Below, piece by piece: positions 32,788 through 43,467 of a stretch of 64,000 bases of DNA. Made by a program: the position numbers and the translations under genes. How positions within the stretch are numbered: the stretch's first letter is position 1; every line of letters begins with the position of its first letter. Below the pieces are notes generated by a model. That model was not told the DNA's origin, did not search any database, and saw nothing but the letters and a program-made list of their open reading frames with translations. This DNA is from Litoreibacter roseus (GTDB taxonomy: Bacteria; Pseudomonadota; Alphaproteobacteria; Rhodobacterales; Rhodobacteraceae), in the NCBI RefSeq assembly GCF_009811795.1, contig NZ_BLJE01000002.1, forward strand, positions 868,001 through 932,000. Direction: 5' to 3'.

Positions 32788-35094
32788 TCACTCGCCGTAA
32801 GGTACCCAGATATTTTTCACTTCTGTTGCCGCCCTGAGCAGGTCGGCGTCGGACGGTTCGTTTGTGATCCATGTGCGCTTGAGATTTCCCGTTGAGGCAG
32901 TCTCAATCTGGTTCGCCAACGGCGTTGAGGAGATGGACCAGACGGCATCCACATCATTGTGCGCCGCCAGATGAGGGGCCAGTTCCCCGTGGCTGCCAGT
33001 CAGAATGTTCACGACACCTGCGAGGACATCGGAAGTCTCAAGCACTTGCATCAGATCCGTGGCGGCCAGCGGGAAGGGCTCGCTTGCGACCATGACCGCG
33101 CGATTGCCCATCGCGATGGCCGCGGCCATGGGTTTGACGAAGCCGAGAAGCGGCGCGGCGTCATCGCAGAGCGCGCCGATCACGCCTACAGGTTCCTTCA
33201 TGGCCAAAGCGACGCCGCGGATTGGCACGCCGTGCACTTGACCGTCATATTTGTCGGCCCAAGCGGCGAAAGTGAAGAGCGCCTCCAGGCTGGCCTGCAC
33301 CTCGGCCATGCCTGATTTGCCTGTCATATTTTTCAGGCGGGCTGCGAACTCATCCTGCCGCGCAGCGAGATTTTCGGCTACGTAGTAAAGGATTTGCGCC
33401 CTGAGATGGCCGGTTGTCTTGGACCAGCCCTTCGCGCCTTGAGCGGCCTCGACCGCGTTGCGAATGTCTTTGCGGTTCGCAAGGCTGACCTCACCCAAGG
33501 CGTGACCCTTGGGACCGTAAATCATCTGGGAGTAGCCGCCATCCGGACGGGCCTGCTTGCCGCCGATATAGAGCTTGGCGGTGCGGTCAATGGGGCTGCC
33601 GGATGCGCCGTCGCCGGTGAAGGGTTTGACCTGTGCCGGGGCTTTGATCTGTTTCTTCGGCTTGGTGTAACTGGACAGCCCTTCCCATCCCCCTTCGCGC
33701 CCGAACCCGCTTTCGCGCACGCCGCCAAAGCCCGCAGCGGCATCCATGAGGTTTGTCGCGTTGATCCAGACGATGCCGGAGACGAGCTTCGGCGCGATAT
33801 CGAGCGCAAGGTTTATGTTCTCGGTCCAGACCGTCGCGGCCAGCCCGTAGCGGGTGTTGTTGGCAACCTCCACGACCTCTGCCGGGGTACGGAATGTGGT
33901 TGATACGAGAACGGGACCAAAGATCTCTTCCTGCATCAGCTTGGCAGAGGTGGTCAGACCGGTGATAAGCGTTGGCGGGTAGAAACAGCCGGCAGGTGCT
34001 GGACCTGCCTGATAGATCTCGCCATCGCTATTGTTTGCCACCAGCGCCGAGATGGTCTCAAGTTGCACCGGATCAATGATGGCCCCGATGTCGATGCACT
34101 TGTCCAGTGGGTCACCGATGCGCAACCCATCCATGCGGGCTTTGAGCTTGGCATAGAACGTCTCCGCAATGCCTTCCTGCACCAGAAGGCGGGAACCGGC
34201 GCAGCAGACCTGACCCTGATTGAACCAGATGGCATCGACCAGACCTTCGACCGCGCTGTCCAGATCGGCGTCATCGAACACGATGTAGGGAGACTTGCCG
34301 CCAAGCTCCAGCGTAAGGGATTTACCGCTGCCTGCAGTGGCTTCCCGAATGCGACGCCCGACGGAGGTTGAACCGGTGAAGGCCACCTTGTCCACGTCGG
34401 CTTCCACGATACGCTCACCCGTGGCACCGTCGCCTGTGACGATGTTGACGACACCCTTGGGCAATCCGACCTTGGCGCATATCTCGGCGAACAGCAGCGC
34501 GGTCAGGGGGGTGTATTCAGCGGGTTTCAGAACGACCGTGTTGCCCATTGCAAGCGCAGGTGCGATTTTCCATGCCAGCATCAGAAGTGGAAAATTCCAC
34601 GGGATCACTTGACCGCAAACGCCCAAGGGCGCCCGGTCTGGCAATTCGCTGGCCATTAACTGGGCAAAGCCTGCGTGATGGTAGAAATGGCGTTGGGCCA
34701 GCGGGATGTCGATGTCGCGGCTCTCGCGGATCGGTTTGCCGTTGTCGAGGGTCTCCAGAACCGCAAAGAGCCTGCTGTGTTTCTGAAGCGCGCGGGCAAT
34801 TGCATAGAGATAGCGCGCTCGCTCGAACCCGCTGAGCTTGGCCCATTTCGGTTGCGCCTTACGAGCGGCCGCGACGGCGGCGTCCACGTCTTTCTGGGTG
34901 CCTTGGCTGATTTTGGCCAAAACTTCCCCGCGGGCGGGGTTCTGCGTGTCGAATATCTTGCCCGGTTTGGTGAACGCGCCGTCAATGAAATGCCCGAACT
35001 TGCGGTTGTGCGTGTCCAGCCAGTCCATGGCGGGTCCGGCATCCTCGGGCGCGGGGCCGTAGTCCATCGTGTCGAAAATCTCTTTGACGTTCAT
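32788..35094 (-). CDS. ALDH16-type double-domain aldehyde dehydrogenase
   Basis: 768 residues. The first half (to about 485) is a complete NAD(P)-dependent aldehyde dehydrogenase: Glu263 in TLELGGKSP, catalytic Cys297 in FNQGQVCCAGS, and EEIFGPV. The second half (about 505-768) is another ALDH-like domain without a catalytic Cys or the Glu motif. This matches bacterial ALDH16 enzymes, in which the second domain is structural. The gene starts 3 bp after the deoC stop, so the two are co-transcribed; acetaldehyde or glyceraldehyde phosphate from the DeoC reaction is a natural substrate, by inference. Confidence 0.9.
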   Translation of the reverse strand: MNVKEIFDTMDYGPAPEDAGPAMDWLDTHNRKFGHFIDGAFTKPGKIFDTQNPARGEVLAKISQGTQKDVDAAVAAARKAQPKWAKLSGFERARYLYAIARALQKHSRLFAVLETLDNGKPIRESRDIDIPLAQRHFYHHAGFAQLMASELPDRAPLGVCGQVIPWNFPLLMLAWKIAPALAMGNTVVLKPAEYTPLTALLFAEICAKVGLPKGVVNIVTGDGATGERIVEADVDKVAFTGSTSVGRRIREATAGSGKSLTLELGGKSPYIVFDDADLDSAVEGLVDAIWFNQGQVCCAGSRLLVQEGIAETFYAKLKARMDGLRIGDPLDKCIDIGAIIDPVQLETISALVANNSDGEIYQAGPAPAGCFYPPTLITGLTTSAKLMQEEIFGPVLVSTTFRTPAEVVEVANNTRYGLAATVWTENINLALDIAPKLVSGIVWINATNLMDAAAGFGGVRESGFGREGGWEGLSSYTKPKKQIKAPAQVKPFTGDGASGSPIDRTAKLYIGGKQARPDGGYSQMIYGPKGHALGEVSLANRKDIRNAVEAAQGAKGWSKTTGHLRAQILYYVAENLAARQDEFAARLKNMTGKSGMAEVQASLEALFTFAAWADKYDGQVHGVPIRGVALAMKEPVGVIGALCDDAAPLLGFVKPMAAAIAMGNRAVMVASEPFPLAATDLMQVLETSDVLAGVVNILTGSHGELAPHLAAHNDVDAVWSISSTPLANQIETASTGNLKRTWITNEPSDADLLRAATEVKNIWVPYGE

Positions 35095-35097
35095 GGC

Positions 35098-36090
35098 TTA
35101 TCCCATTGCATGTCGGTGATTGGCGGAATAGGCGCCGGTCAGGTGATGTTCCAGTTGTCGCTCTATGTCGCCCAGAAGGGACGATGCGCCGAAGCGGAAC
35201 AGATCCGGCTGGCACCAGCGCACGCCTAACTCGTCTTTCATCAGGGAAAGGTAGATCAGCGCGTCTTTCGCCTTGGAGATGCCGCCTGCAGGTTTGTAGC
35301 CTACGTGATAACCCGTGGCGTCGAGGTAATCACGGATCGCGCGGATCATCACAAGGCTGACGGGCAAGGTCGCGTTGACGCTTTCTTTGCCGGTGGAGGT
35401 TTTGATGAAATCCGCCCCTGCCATCATGCAGACAAGCGAGGCGCGGGCGACGTTGCGCAGGCTGCCAAGCTCGCCGGTGGCAAGGATGGCTTTGACATGG
35501 GCGTCGCCGCATGCGTCGCGAAAGGCGCGCATCTCTTCATAGAGCGCCTGCCAGTCCTGGGTCAGCACGTGGCGGCGGGAGATAACGATGTCGATCTCCG
35601 CGGCCCCGGCCTTCACGCTTTCCTCAATCTCGGCGATCCGAAGGTGCAGTGGCGAAAGCCCCGCAGGAAACCCGGTGGAAACGGCGGCCACGGGAATGCC
35701 CGAGCCCTGCAACGCGTCGATGGCGGGGGCGATCATGTCGTGGTAGACGCAGACTGCACCGGTGGTCAGACCGCTCATGCCGAGCGGCTCAAGGATATCT
35801 TCGCGCACGGGCTGGCGCGCCTTGGCGCAAAGACGCTGAACGCGGCCCACGGTGTCGTCACCTGATAACGTGGTCAGGTCGATGCAACTGACCGCCTTCA
35901 AAAGCCAAGCGGCCTGATGGGCTTTCTTGACCGAGCGCCGCCCGGGCAGCGTCTTGGCACGGCGCTCAATCGCGGAGGTGTTGGCCTGCACGCGGGCCAC
36001 CCAGTCCAGATCGAGGGCCATGCCGGGATTGCGGGGCGGATGCTCTGCCACAAGCTGCGGAAGCCGTGTTTCGGAGGCTGTTTTTTCCAT
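35098..36090 (-). CDS. deoC: Deoxyribose-phosphate aldolase
   Basis: DeoC splits 2-deoxyribose-5-phosphate into glyceraldehyde-3-phosphate and acetaldehyde. The 330-residue long form contains the Schiff-base lysine in DFIKTSTGKESVNAT, the second active-site Lys in HVGYKPAGGISKAKDAL, and AAEIDIVISRRHVL. AGGAATCCCCGC precedes the start. The long N-terminal extension is typical of alphaproteobacterial and animal DeoC. It couples to the aldehyde dehydrogenase downstream. Confidence 0.94.
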   Translation of the reverse strand: MEKTASETRLPQLVAEHPPRNPGMALDLDWVARVQANTSAIERRAKTLPGRRSVKKAHQAAWLLKAVSCIDLTTLSGDDTVGRVQRLCAKARQPVREDILEPLGMSGLTTGAVCVYHDMIAPAIDALQGSGIPVAAVSTGFPAGLSPLHLRIAEIEESVKAGAAEIDIVISRRHVLTQDWQALYEEMRAFRDACGDAHVKAILATGELGSLRNVARASLVCMMAGADFIKTSTGKESVNATLPVSLVMIRAIRDYLDATGYHVGYKPAGGISKAKDALIYLSLMKDELGVRWCQPDLFRFGASSLLGDIERQLEHHLTGAYSANHRHAMG

Positions 36091-36203
36091 GCGGGGATTC
36101 CTGAGAATGTCCTGCTCAAGGTGTCACGGTGGCGCGGCGGGTGCAAGTTGCGAGCGCGGGCAGAACCGGGTAGGACCGGGCCAAAGCTCCACGAGGTCTG
36201 CCC

Positions 36204-36881
36204 ATGACATTTGATCGTTCCGTAAAAATTGCCCCGTCCATCCTGTCGGCGGATTTCGCCAATTTCGGTGCTGAATGCGAGGCGATTGAGGCGCAAGGGG
36301 CAGACTGGGTTCATGTGGATGTGATGGATGGGCATTTCGTGCCAAACATCACGTTTGGACCTGCCACCTGCAAAGCGATCCGACCCCATATCAAGACGGT
36401 GATGGATGTTCACCTTATGGTGGCCCCGGTAGATCCCTATATCGAGGCGTTTGCCGAGGCGGGGGCGGATGTCATCACCGCGCATATGGAAGCGGGGCCG
36501 CATATTCACCGCACCTTGCAGGCGATCCGGGCGACGGGCGCCAAGGCGGGTCTGGCGCTCAACCCGGGCACCTCAGTGGGCAATGTGGGATATCTGCTGG
36601 ATCTGGTGGACCTGGTCTGTGTGATGACGGTCAATCCAGGCTTTGGCGGGCAGAAGTTCATTCACTCCCAAGTTGAAAAGGTCCGCACCTTGCGCAAGAT
36701 GATCGGCGACCGGCCCATCCACATCGAGATTGACGGCGGTGTGACGCCCGAGACGGCGCCGCTGGTTGTTGAAGCCGGGGCAGACGTGCTTGTTGCGGGC
36801 TCTGCCGTGTTCAAAGGTGGCTCTGTCGAAAACCCTGATCCTTACGGTCAGAACATCCGCGCCATTCGTGACGCCGTCTGA
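36204..36881 (+). CDS. rpe: Ribulose-phosphate 3-epimerase
   Basis: This 225-residue TIM-barrel enzyme interconverts ribulose-5-phosphate and xylulose-5-phosphate. It shows SILSADFANFG at the start, metal-binding HVDVMDGHFVPN and VHLMV, VMTVNPGFGGQKF, and a phosphate-binding GADVLVAGSAVF near the end. It is divergent from deoC by 113 bp. A weak CGCAC/GTGCG hairpin lies just after the stop. Confidence 0.96.
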   Translation: MTFDRSVKIAPSILSADFANFGAECEAIEAQGADWVHVDVMDGHFVPNITFGPATCKAIRPHIKTVMDVHLMVAPVDPYIEAFAEAGADVITAHMEAGPHIHRTLQAIRATGAKAGLALNPGTSVGNVGYLLDLVDLVCVMTVNPGFGGQKFIHSQVEKVRTLRKMIGDRPIHIEIDGGVTPETAPLVVEAGADVLVAGSAVFKGGSVENPDPYGQNIRAIRDAV

Positions 36882-36972
36882 CAGCGCACGGATGCTGTGC
36901 GTCCGGGCAGATCAATCAAGGCTTTCAAGGAAAGCATGGCAGACCTAGGGTCTGCGCAAAGGAGACGGTGAT

Positions 36973-37899
36973 ATGTCAGCGATTGTATCTGCGCGGGCCC
37001 TGACGAAGGTCTATGAGGGCGGGTTTGAGGCCCTCAAGGGCGTGGATCTAGACATCGAGGAAGGTGAGATCCTTGCATTGCTTGGTCCGAATGGAGCGGG
37101 CAAGACCACGTTGATTTCCACGATCTGCGGTATGGTCACGCCGTCTGGCGGGTCCGTGACCGTCGGCGGGCATGATATTGACGCAGGCTACCGCCAAGCG
37201 CGCAAGCTGATCGGGTTGGTCCCGCAAGAGATCAATCTGGAGCCTTTCGAGAAGGTGATGAACACCATCCGGTTTTCGCGCGGTCTTTTTGGCTATGGGC
37301 CGGATGATGCGTATCTCGAGAAGATCCTGCGGCAGCTTTCGCTTTGGGACAAGAAGGACGCGCGAGTGGTGGAACTGTCTGGCGGCATGAAGCGTCGGGT
37401 TCTGATCGCCAAAGCTTTGAGCCATGAACCGCGCATCTTGTTTCTGGATGAGCCGACGGCAGGCGTCGACGTCGAGCTGCGGAAGGATATGTGGGATGTA
37501 GTCCGGGGTCTGCAAAGTGACGGTGTAACGATCATTTTAACGACCCATTACATCGAAGAGGCCGAGGCGATTGCTGACCGGGTGGGCGTGATCAGCGACG
37601 GTAAAATCCTGTTGGTGCAGGACAAGGATGAGTTGATGCGCCAGCTTGGTCAGAAGGAGCTTCGGATCGAGTTGCAGACGCCTGTGCCCCATGTCCCGGA
37701 TGATCTGAAGGAGTTCGACCTGACGCGGGCGGACGACGGGTGCGCGCTTGTTTATACCTATGACACGGGCTCGGACCGGACGGGGATCACGCGGCTGATC
37801 AGCGCGTTGTCTGCGGCGGGGCTGGTGTTGAAGGACGTCTCGACCCACCAGTCTTCACTGGAGGAAATCTTTGTTGGTCTTGTGGGGGAAAAATCATGA
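36973..37899 (+). CDS. ABC transporter ATP-binding protein (YadG-like)
   Basis: The 308-residue ATPase has Walker [10 protein letters not shown] (39-47), the signature LSGGMKRR near 138, Walker [13 protein letters not shown], and a C-terminal domain after about 220. Length and partner match the YadG/YadH-type exporters and the drug-exporting ABC-2 class. The permease gene overlaps its stop by 4 bp. AAAGGAGACGGTGAT precedes the start. Confidence 0.92.
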   Translation: MSAIVSARALTKVYEGGFEALKGVDLDIEEGEILALLGPNGAGKTTLISTICGMVTPSGGSVTVGGHDIDAGYRQARKLIGLVPQEINLEPFEKVMNTIRFSRGLFGYGPDDAYLEKILRQLSLWDKKDARVVELSGGMKRRVLIAKALSHEPRILFLDEPTAGVDVELRKDMWDVVRGLQSDGVTIILTTHYIEEAEAIADRVGVISDGKILLVQDKDELMRQLGQKELRIELQTPVPHVPDDLKEFDLTRADDGCALVYTYDTGSDRTGITRLISALSAAGLVLKDVSTHQSSLEEIFVGLVGEKS

Positions 37900-38657
37900 A
37901 CTTGCATGCGATCAAGGCGATTTACATCTTCGAAATGTCCCGGTTCTTCCGAACGTTTCTTCAAAGCTTTATCTCGCCCGTCATCTCGACCTCGCTCTAT
38001 TTTGTCGTTTTTGGTGCGGCCATCGGTAGCCGGATTAATGAGGTCGATGGGGTCGATTATGCAGCGTTCATCGTACCAGGTTTGATCATGCTGTCGGTGA
38101 TGACGCAAAGCACATCCAATGCCAGCTTCGGGATCTATTTTCCGAAGTTTATCGGGACGATCTATGAGCTTTTGTCGGCGCCGATCAGCTTTCTGGAAAT
38201 CGTGATCGGCTACGTCGGGGCGGCCATGACGAAGGGATTATTCATTGGGATTGTGATCCTTGCGACGGCCTATCTGTTCGTCGATCTGGACATCAAATAT
38301 CCGTTGGCCATGCTGGCCTTTCTGGTGATGACCTGTCTCAGCTTCAGCTTGCTGGGGTTCATCATCGGCATCTGGGCCAAGTCCTTTGATCAATTGCAGC
38401 TTGTCCCGCTGCTGGTAATCACGCCCTTAGTGTTTCTCGGCGGAAGCTTCTATTCGATCTCGATGTTGCCGCCCGTTTGGCAGACCATTACGCTGTTCAA
38501 TCCGGTTGTTTATCTGATCTCCGGGTTTCGCTGGTCGTTCTTCGGCGATGCGGATGTGGCCATTGGGGTCAGCCTGTTTGCCATCGGGTTCTTCACCGCA
38601 ATCTGTTTGGCGGTGATCTGGTGGATCTTCAAGACAGGCTACAGGATCAAGAGCTAG
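37896..38657 (+). CDS. ABC-2 type transporter permease (YadH-like)
   Basis: The 253-residue inner-membrane protein has six predicted helices and the ABC-2 pattern: [14 protein letters not shown] in helix 1, [22 protein letters not shown] and [20 protein letters not shown]. With the ATPase upstream it forms a half-transporter pair that would export a hydrophobic substrate. Its last 11 bp overlap the 3' end of the esterase gene on the other strand. Confidence 0.92.
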   Translation: MNLHAIKAIYIFEMSRFFRTFLQSFISPVISTSLYFVVFGAAIGSRINEVDGVDYAAFIVPGLIMLSVMTQSTSNASFGIYFPKFIGTIYELLSAPISFLEIVIGYVGAAMTKGLFIGIVILATAYLFVDLDIKYPLAMLAFLVMTCLSFSLLGFIIGIWAKSFDQLQLVPLLVITPLVFLGGSFYSISMLPPVWQTITLFNPVVYLISGFRWSFFGDADVAIGVSLFAIGFFTAICLAVIWWIFKTGYRIKS

Positions 38658-39438
38658 CCTCGGCCAGAAGCTGGTCGAGTTGGTGGGCAAACCATCCGCG
38701 CGGGATGAAGTGACCGCGCGGGTGTACGTCGAGTGTTACGTTCCGCCCGTTCTCGCAATCTGACCAGATGGTCCGCTCAAAAGAGTCCTTGGCGGTCGTG
38801 TCATAGTTTGAGACATCCGTCGCTGGTGTACAGTCCAGCATCTGGCGCCATAAGGCGACCGGATAGGTGGTGTCGCCGTCCCTGCCGAGGGGGAAGTCCA
38901 TCACTGTGTCGCGCAGTCCGTGTACGTGGCGCACCTCGGCGGGATGGGTCGCACAGTTTTCCTGCTGATCGAGCGTGCCGGAGACGGCCAAAAGCGCGCG
39001 TACTTCGGTGCCGCTGTCGCACGCATAGCGCCATGCCATCGCAGATCCGTAGGAGTAGCCCGAGATGAAGATGTTATCGCGATCAATGGGATAGCGCTGT
39101 GCTGCGTCCTCCAGCACGGCGTTCGCAAAATCGACATCAGCGGTGTTGGCAGACCAGAAATTCCAAGTCTTGTTTTCCCCGTTCGGGGCAAGCAGCAAAA
39201 CGCCCCGTGTGCGGGTTGCGCCTGAAATTCGGGCATGTTTGACGATCAGTGTACCCTGCCGGGCCCAGCCGTGAAAATGCAGCATGACCGGCATGGGCGT
39301 CACGCCGTCCCACTCATCGGGCAGCTTTACATGGTAGGATCTGTCGCCCAGATCACAGGGAATTTCGGCGCCACAATCCTGCGCTGCAACAGAGTGGGAC
39401 ATCACCGCCAAGGCTAAACCCGCCAGATACCGTATCAC
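38647..39438 (-). CDS. Secreted polyhydroxybutyrate depolymerase-like esterase
   Basis: 263 residues from a GTG at 39438. The start is decided by a perfect AGGAGGT 5 bp upstream and by the signal peptide that follows at once ([18 protein letters not shown]). The mature part is an alpha/beta hydrolase of the LpqC/PHB-depolymerase type: HFHGW (54-58), nucleophile GYSYG (127-131, Ser129), Cys residues able to form disulfides, and [11 protein letters not shown] with the late His. A longer open frame upstream (to 39735) lacks coding character. Confidence 0.85.
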   Translation of the reverse strand: MIRYLAGLALAVMSHSVAAQDCGAEIPCDLGDRSYHVKLPDEWDGVTPMPVMLHFHGWARQGTLIVKHARISGATRTRGVLLLAPNGENKTWNFWSANTADVDFANAVLEDAAQRYPIDRDNIFISGYSYGSAMAWRYACDSGTEVRALLAVSGTLDQQENCATHPAEVRHVHGLRDTVMDFPLGRDGDTTYPVALWRQMLDCTPATDVSNYDTTAKDSFERTIWSDCENGRNVTLDVHPRGHFIPRGWFAHQLDQLLAEASS

Positions 39439-39520
39439 CTGCACCTCCTGCATTCTCGTTCGGACCAGTCTAGCTGCCGAGATCCACTCTGTGATCTCAC
39501 AAGCGCTTGAGCTTCCGACT

Positions 39521-42500
39521 TTATTGATCGTCCTCATAAAGACTGAGAATGCCATAGAGATGCGTGATCTTTTCACCGTCCGGGGTCGTGCTGGCCTGAA
39601 CCGAAATACGGCATGGTGCTGTTGTGGCATCCGCACGGTGGAGCGTGCTGTCGATGCCGAAAGGTTCGCCCTTCGTGGCTGCTGTATCAAACGCCTTTTG
39701 GACGATTTTGCGTTCTTTCTTACCGAAGCAGTCAATCAGGTGCACCAACGAGGCTTTCTTTTCCTTCGTTTCGTATTTCAGGATGCCGTAGACCGCATCG
39801 CTCCAGAACATGCGGCCGTCTTCAATCTCGAGTGAGAAGAATCCGAACGGGGCTGTGCCGTCTGCCAGCTTCGTCTGGGTTTTGAGATCTTTGACGTTCT
39901 GAATGTCGTCCAGACTTCGGAAGAGGCCTACGACATGCGCTGGCGCCCCGCCTTCGTCATACCCGATTTGCGCCCGTGCCTCTACCCATGCGGTCTCGCC
40001 GTCGCCGCGGATGAGCCTTGCTATGAAGTCGTATCCCCGTGACGTCTCTATCGCTTTGTGTACCAGATCCGCGACCATCTCACGATCGTCAGGGTGATAG
40101 AGGTCGATGGCGCTTTGCAAATCAGGCTCGTGCTCTCGCGGGTCCAGCCCATGAATGTCGTAAACTCTGTTGGACCAGTGCAGCTTCTGATCCTCCAGAT
40201 CGATGCGCCAATACCCTATGTGTTGTTCAGCATCCATCAGGTTGAGAGATTGCAGATGGATGCGCGAGCTTTCCCGTTCTTCGATCAGGTTGGTGATGTC
40301 GCTGCCGACGATGAAGACAGATGTCTCTTCGGTGATCGGATCCACATAGGAAAACCGCTCCGCTGCGATCCAGCGTTTTCCGCCGTCATCGGACGTGACG
40401 GCGACATTGGCCTGATCGACCGCTCCGCTGACGATCTCCATCAGTTTGCTGTCGTCCTTGTCCTTGCTACCGTCGCGCAGGTTAAGGATCGTCTGTAGGT
40501 TCATTCCAATCGCGTCGGACTGTTCGATCCCGAGGCTTTCAGCTGTCTTGGCGGACAAACGCTGAATTTTGTTGTTCTCGCCAAAACGGATCAGATGAAG
40601 CGGCGCATGGTCCAGAATAGCGCCCATCTCAGTCGCCAGCGAATCCGCCGTGGCAGAGCTGACAATGATCAGTGTCACACCCAGAAGCTGCCCCATGTCA
40701 CCGCTGAACGGCATGCACTGGAGGCGGTACAATTTATTTTCGGATTCGAAGTCCAACTCGATTGCATCGCCAAAATGAAGCGCACGGTTGCAGACATCCA
40801 CAAGGCGGGGGAAACCGTCTGGCAGGCTAACCTGACTGAGGTGGGGCGAATTGATCGGGACCGGAATATCGAACATTTCGACCGCGGCGCGGCTGGCCCG
40901 GCCGATTTGCAGCGCGTTGTCGAGCACCAGAAGGGGGATCGGAATGTTGCCCAGAACCGATCCAAGTTCTGCATTGAGGGCGGTCAGTTCTGATGAGTTC
41001 ACCTGAAGTTCTTCGTTCACCGTGATCAGTTCTTCATTGGTGGACTGAAGCTCTTCGTTTGAGGTCTCAAGCTCCTCGTTCGTGGCCTGAAGTTCCTCGT
41101 TTGTTGATTGCAGCTCCTCGTTCAGCGCCTGCAGCTCCTCGTTTGAGGTTTCAAGTTCCTCAATCGTTTGCTGCAATGCTTCGCGGGCCGTGGCGAGTTC
41201 CAGATCAAGCTCTCGCAGGTGTTCGCTCGACAATTCGTTTGTTGGCGCCGCGTTTGCATCCGCTTCGTCGAAATCCGTTTTCTCCCACCGATTTATCGTC
41301 AGAAGTGCGAGCTTTTCTTCGGTCTGACGTGCCTTGATCGGAATGGCCTCCAGACGGACCATTTCGTTGTCGCCGACCGGATGCCTTCCACCAACGCGCT
41401 TGTCCTGATGGCGGATTGCCAGTGTCACAAGGCTGCGCGCCTCTTCCCGGAAGGGGGACTTCAGAAGGGCAAGTTTGAGGTCGAGCTCGACACCTTCGCT
41501 GAGGTCTACATAGGGCGCGACTTCGCCGTAGATGCGCAGAAATGAGTGATCCTCAGACACGAGAATCGCGTTGTCACCCAGCGATCGCGCGAGCCCGTCG
41601 AACATCATGCGCTCAACAGATTGGTCGGTTTTCAGCTCAGGTTTGCGCGCAGGGGTCGCTGCCAGAGGCGTTCGAGACGACCAGTTGCCACTAAACGTAT
41701 GCGGCTCGATGGGTTGCTTGCGGGCTAGCATCCGCTTCCGAAACAGACGGACCTGATCGGATGCCGAATGGAACAGCGCGTCGGACCCGCTGATGTTCTC
41801 AGCGGTGCCCAGAAACAGGTGGGCGTCCTGTTTTAGCGCATAGTGCAGGCGCGACAGTACCCGCCCCTGAAGTTTGGAGCCGAAGTAGATCAGCACATTG
41901 CGGCAACAAATCAGGTCCATGTTGAGGAAAGGGGGATCCTGACACAGGTTGTGATCGGAGAAGAGAATCACCGAACGCAGGGCTTCGATCACCCGCACGC
42001 CGTCAGACTGCTGGATGAAGTATGTCTCCACCAATTCTTGTGGCACGTCATAAAGGGCGCCTTGGGAATACTGCCCGCGTCTGGCGTATTCGAGTGCGGC
42101 CCGGTCAATGTCGGTTGCGAAAATCTGCGTTCCGGATCGGGCAAGCGCGTTAGGACCACCCATCGCCTCGGCCAGCATGATCGCAATAGAGTAGGCTTCC
42201 TCCCCGGTGGCACAGCCCGCGACCCAGATCCGAAGGGATTGTTGCTCGTTCTTTTCGACCATTTCGCTCATCGCGTCGGTCAGGCCAAGGAACTGTTCCT
42301 TATCCCGGAAAAACCGGGTCACCGAGATCAGCATGTCCTTGAGCAGCGCGTCCACCTCGGGCGGATGGTTGCGGCAATAACTGACATATTCTTCGATGGT
42401 TTTGATGCCAAGGGCCGTCATGCGCCGTTCCATCCGGCGTTGGACAGTCGCTTGTTTATACTCACGAAAATCGACGCCGGTGCGGGCCAGCAGGATTTGC

Positions 42501-43183
42501 AGGACGGTGGCCGTCGGCCCCTGCATATCGTCGCCTTCCCGGAACTGTTCGAGACTGCGCGGCGATGCCATTATACTTTTGAGTTGGGTGCCAATCTGGC
42601 TAGGTCGCAGGACCAGATCGACGCAGCCGGTCTCAATGGCGGCGTTGGGCATGCCGTCATATTTTGCGCTGCTGTCATCCTGAGCGATGGTAATGCCGCC
42701 CGCCTCACGAACGGCCTGGACGCCGTAAGCTCCGTCCGATCCAGTGCCGGACAAGATCACCGCAGTGCTTCGCTCTCCCAATTCGTTGGCCAGACTGATC
42801 AGGAATCGGTCGACCGATGGCTTGGGTTTGCCGGGTTGGTTGCTGGGTTCTACCAGCAAAAGCCGTCCCTTGTTGATCACCACATCGTAGCGGGGCGGGG
42901 TCACATAGATGATGTCCGGTTCCGGTACCATGTCGTTTTCTACGTCCACCACATTCAGCGTAGTTTCACTGGCGATCAGATGGGTCATGAGACTTTTGTG
43001 CTGAGGCGACATGTGCTGTACGAGCACGTAGGCACAGCCGTAATTGGGCTGTAGTGCGCTTGCGAGCTCGCGGATCGCCTCTAGCCCGCCGGCAGATGAG
43101 CCGACGCCGACGATGGGAATCGCTTTCCTTGGGGTTGCTGTCTCGATTTCAGCTTGGTCCTGAGCGTCAACTTGATCTGTCAC
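39521..43183 (-). CDS. CheB-CheR-PAS hybrid signalling protein
   Basis: 1220 residues. The CheB methylesterase domain (about 20-205) has SSAGGLEA, VQHMSPQHKSL and SGTGSDGAYGV. The CheR methyltransferase domain (about 225-490) has VTRFFRDKEQF and the SAM site VAGCATGEEAYSIA. Then comes a long heptad coiled coil of NEEL repeats (about 660-740) and four PAS domains to the C-terminus. The related hybrid kinases end with a histidine kinase; here the reading frame stops after the last PAS. It is divergent from the gene at 43468. Confidence 0.9.
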   Translation of the reverse strand: MTDQVDAQDQAEIETATPRKAIPIVGVGSSAGGLEAIRELASALQPNYGCAYVLVQHMSPQHKSLMTHLIASETTLNVVDVENDMVPEPDIIYVTPPRYDVVINKGRLLLVEPSNQPGKPKPSVDRFLISLANELGERSTAVILSGTGSDGAYGVQAVREAGGITIAQDDSSAKYDGMPNAAIETGCVDLVLRPSQIGTQLKSIMASPRSLEQFREGDDMQGPTATVLQILLARTGVDFREYKQATVQRRMERRMTALGIKTIEEYVSYCRNHPPEVDALLKDMLISVTRFFRDKEQFLGLTDAMSEMVEKNEQQSLRIWVAGCATGEEAYSIAIMLAEAMGGPNALARSGTQIFATDIDRAALEYARRGQYSQGALYDVPQELVETYFIQQSDGVRVIEALRSVILFSDHNLCQDPPFLNMDLICCRNVLIYFGSKLQGRVLSRLHYALKQDAHLFLGTAENISGSDALFHSASDQVRLFRKRMLARKQPIEPHTFSGNWSSRTPLAATPARKPELKTDQSVERMMFDGLARSLGDNAILVSEDHSFLRIYGEVAPYVDLSEGVELDLKLALLKSPFREEARSLVTLAIRHQDKRVGGRHPVGDNEMVRLEAIPIKARQTEEKLALLTINRWEKTDFDEADANAAPTNELSSEHLRELDLELATAREALQQTIEELETSNEELQALNEELQSTNEELQATNEELETSNEELQSTNEELITVNEELQVNSSELTALNAELGSVLGNIPIPLLVLDNALQIGRASRAAVEMFDIPVPINSPHLSQVSLPDGFPRLVDVCNRALHFGDAIELDFESENKLYRLQCMPFSGDMGQLLGVTLIIVSSATADSLATEMGAILDHAPLHLIRFGENNKIQRLSAKTAESLGIEQSDAIGMNLQTILNLRDGSKDKDDSKLMEIVSGAVDQANVAVTSDDGGKRWIAAERFSYVDPITEETSVFIVGSDITNLIEERESSRIHLQSLNLMDAEQHIGYWRIDLEDQKLHWSNRVYDIHGLDPREHEPDLQSAIDLYHPDDREMVADLVHKAIETSRGYDFIARLIRGDGETAWVEARAQIGYDEGGAPAHVVGLFRSLDDIQNVKDLKTQTKLADGTAPFGFFSLEIEDGRMFWSDAVYGILKYETKEKKASLVHLIDCFGKKERKIVQKAFDTAATKGEPFGIDSTLHRADATTAPCRISVQASTTPDGEKITHLYGILSLYEDDQ

Positions 43184-43467
43184 TTTGCCTCAAATCACGA
43201 AAAATGATTTCTCTGGAAGGGATTGCTGGCTGCGGGATGCGTGATGTGCAGAGAACAATTGCCTAATTTCTAAATTCGATGGAACGAAAAATTAATACTG
43301 TTCGCGTAATAGTCTGTGCCTGACTGGAACAGGTTATTTCGAAAAAGGCAAGAAAGCGCCGAGGTCATGTCCGTAAACCATTTATTAATGAATTTTAATT
43401 AGCTGTTATCCTTACAGGCACTGCGGACACCAAGTAGATATTCGTTTTGCCCTTTGCGGAGTGGTTC

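Noticed and set aside
39439-39735. Extended N-terminus of the secreted esterase
   Set aside because: The AGGAGGT site and the signal peptide set the start at 39438; the extension is Arg/Ser-rich without coding character.
41843-43054. 403-residue plus-strand frame opposite the CheB-CheR gene
   Set aside because: It mirrors a well-supported coding frame, has no ribosome site and no domain.
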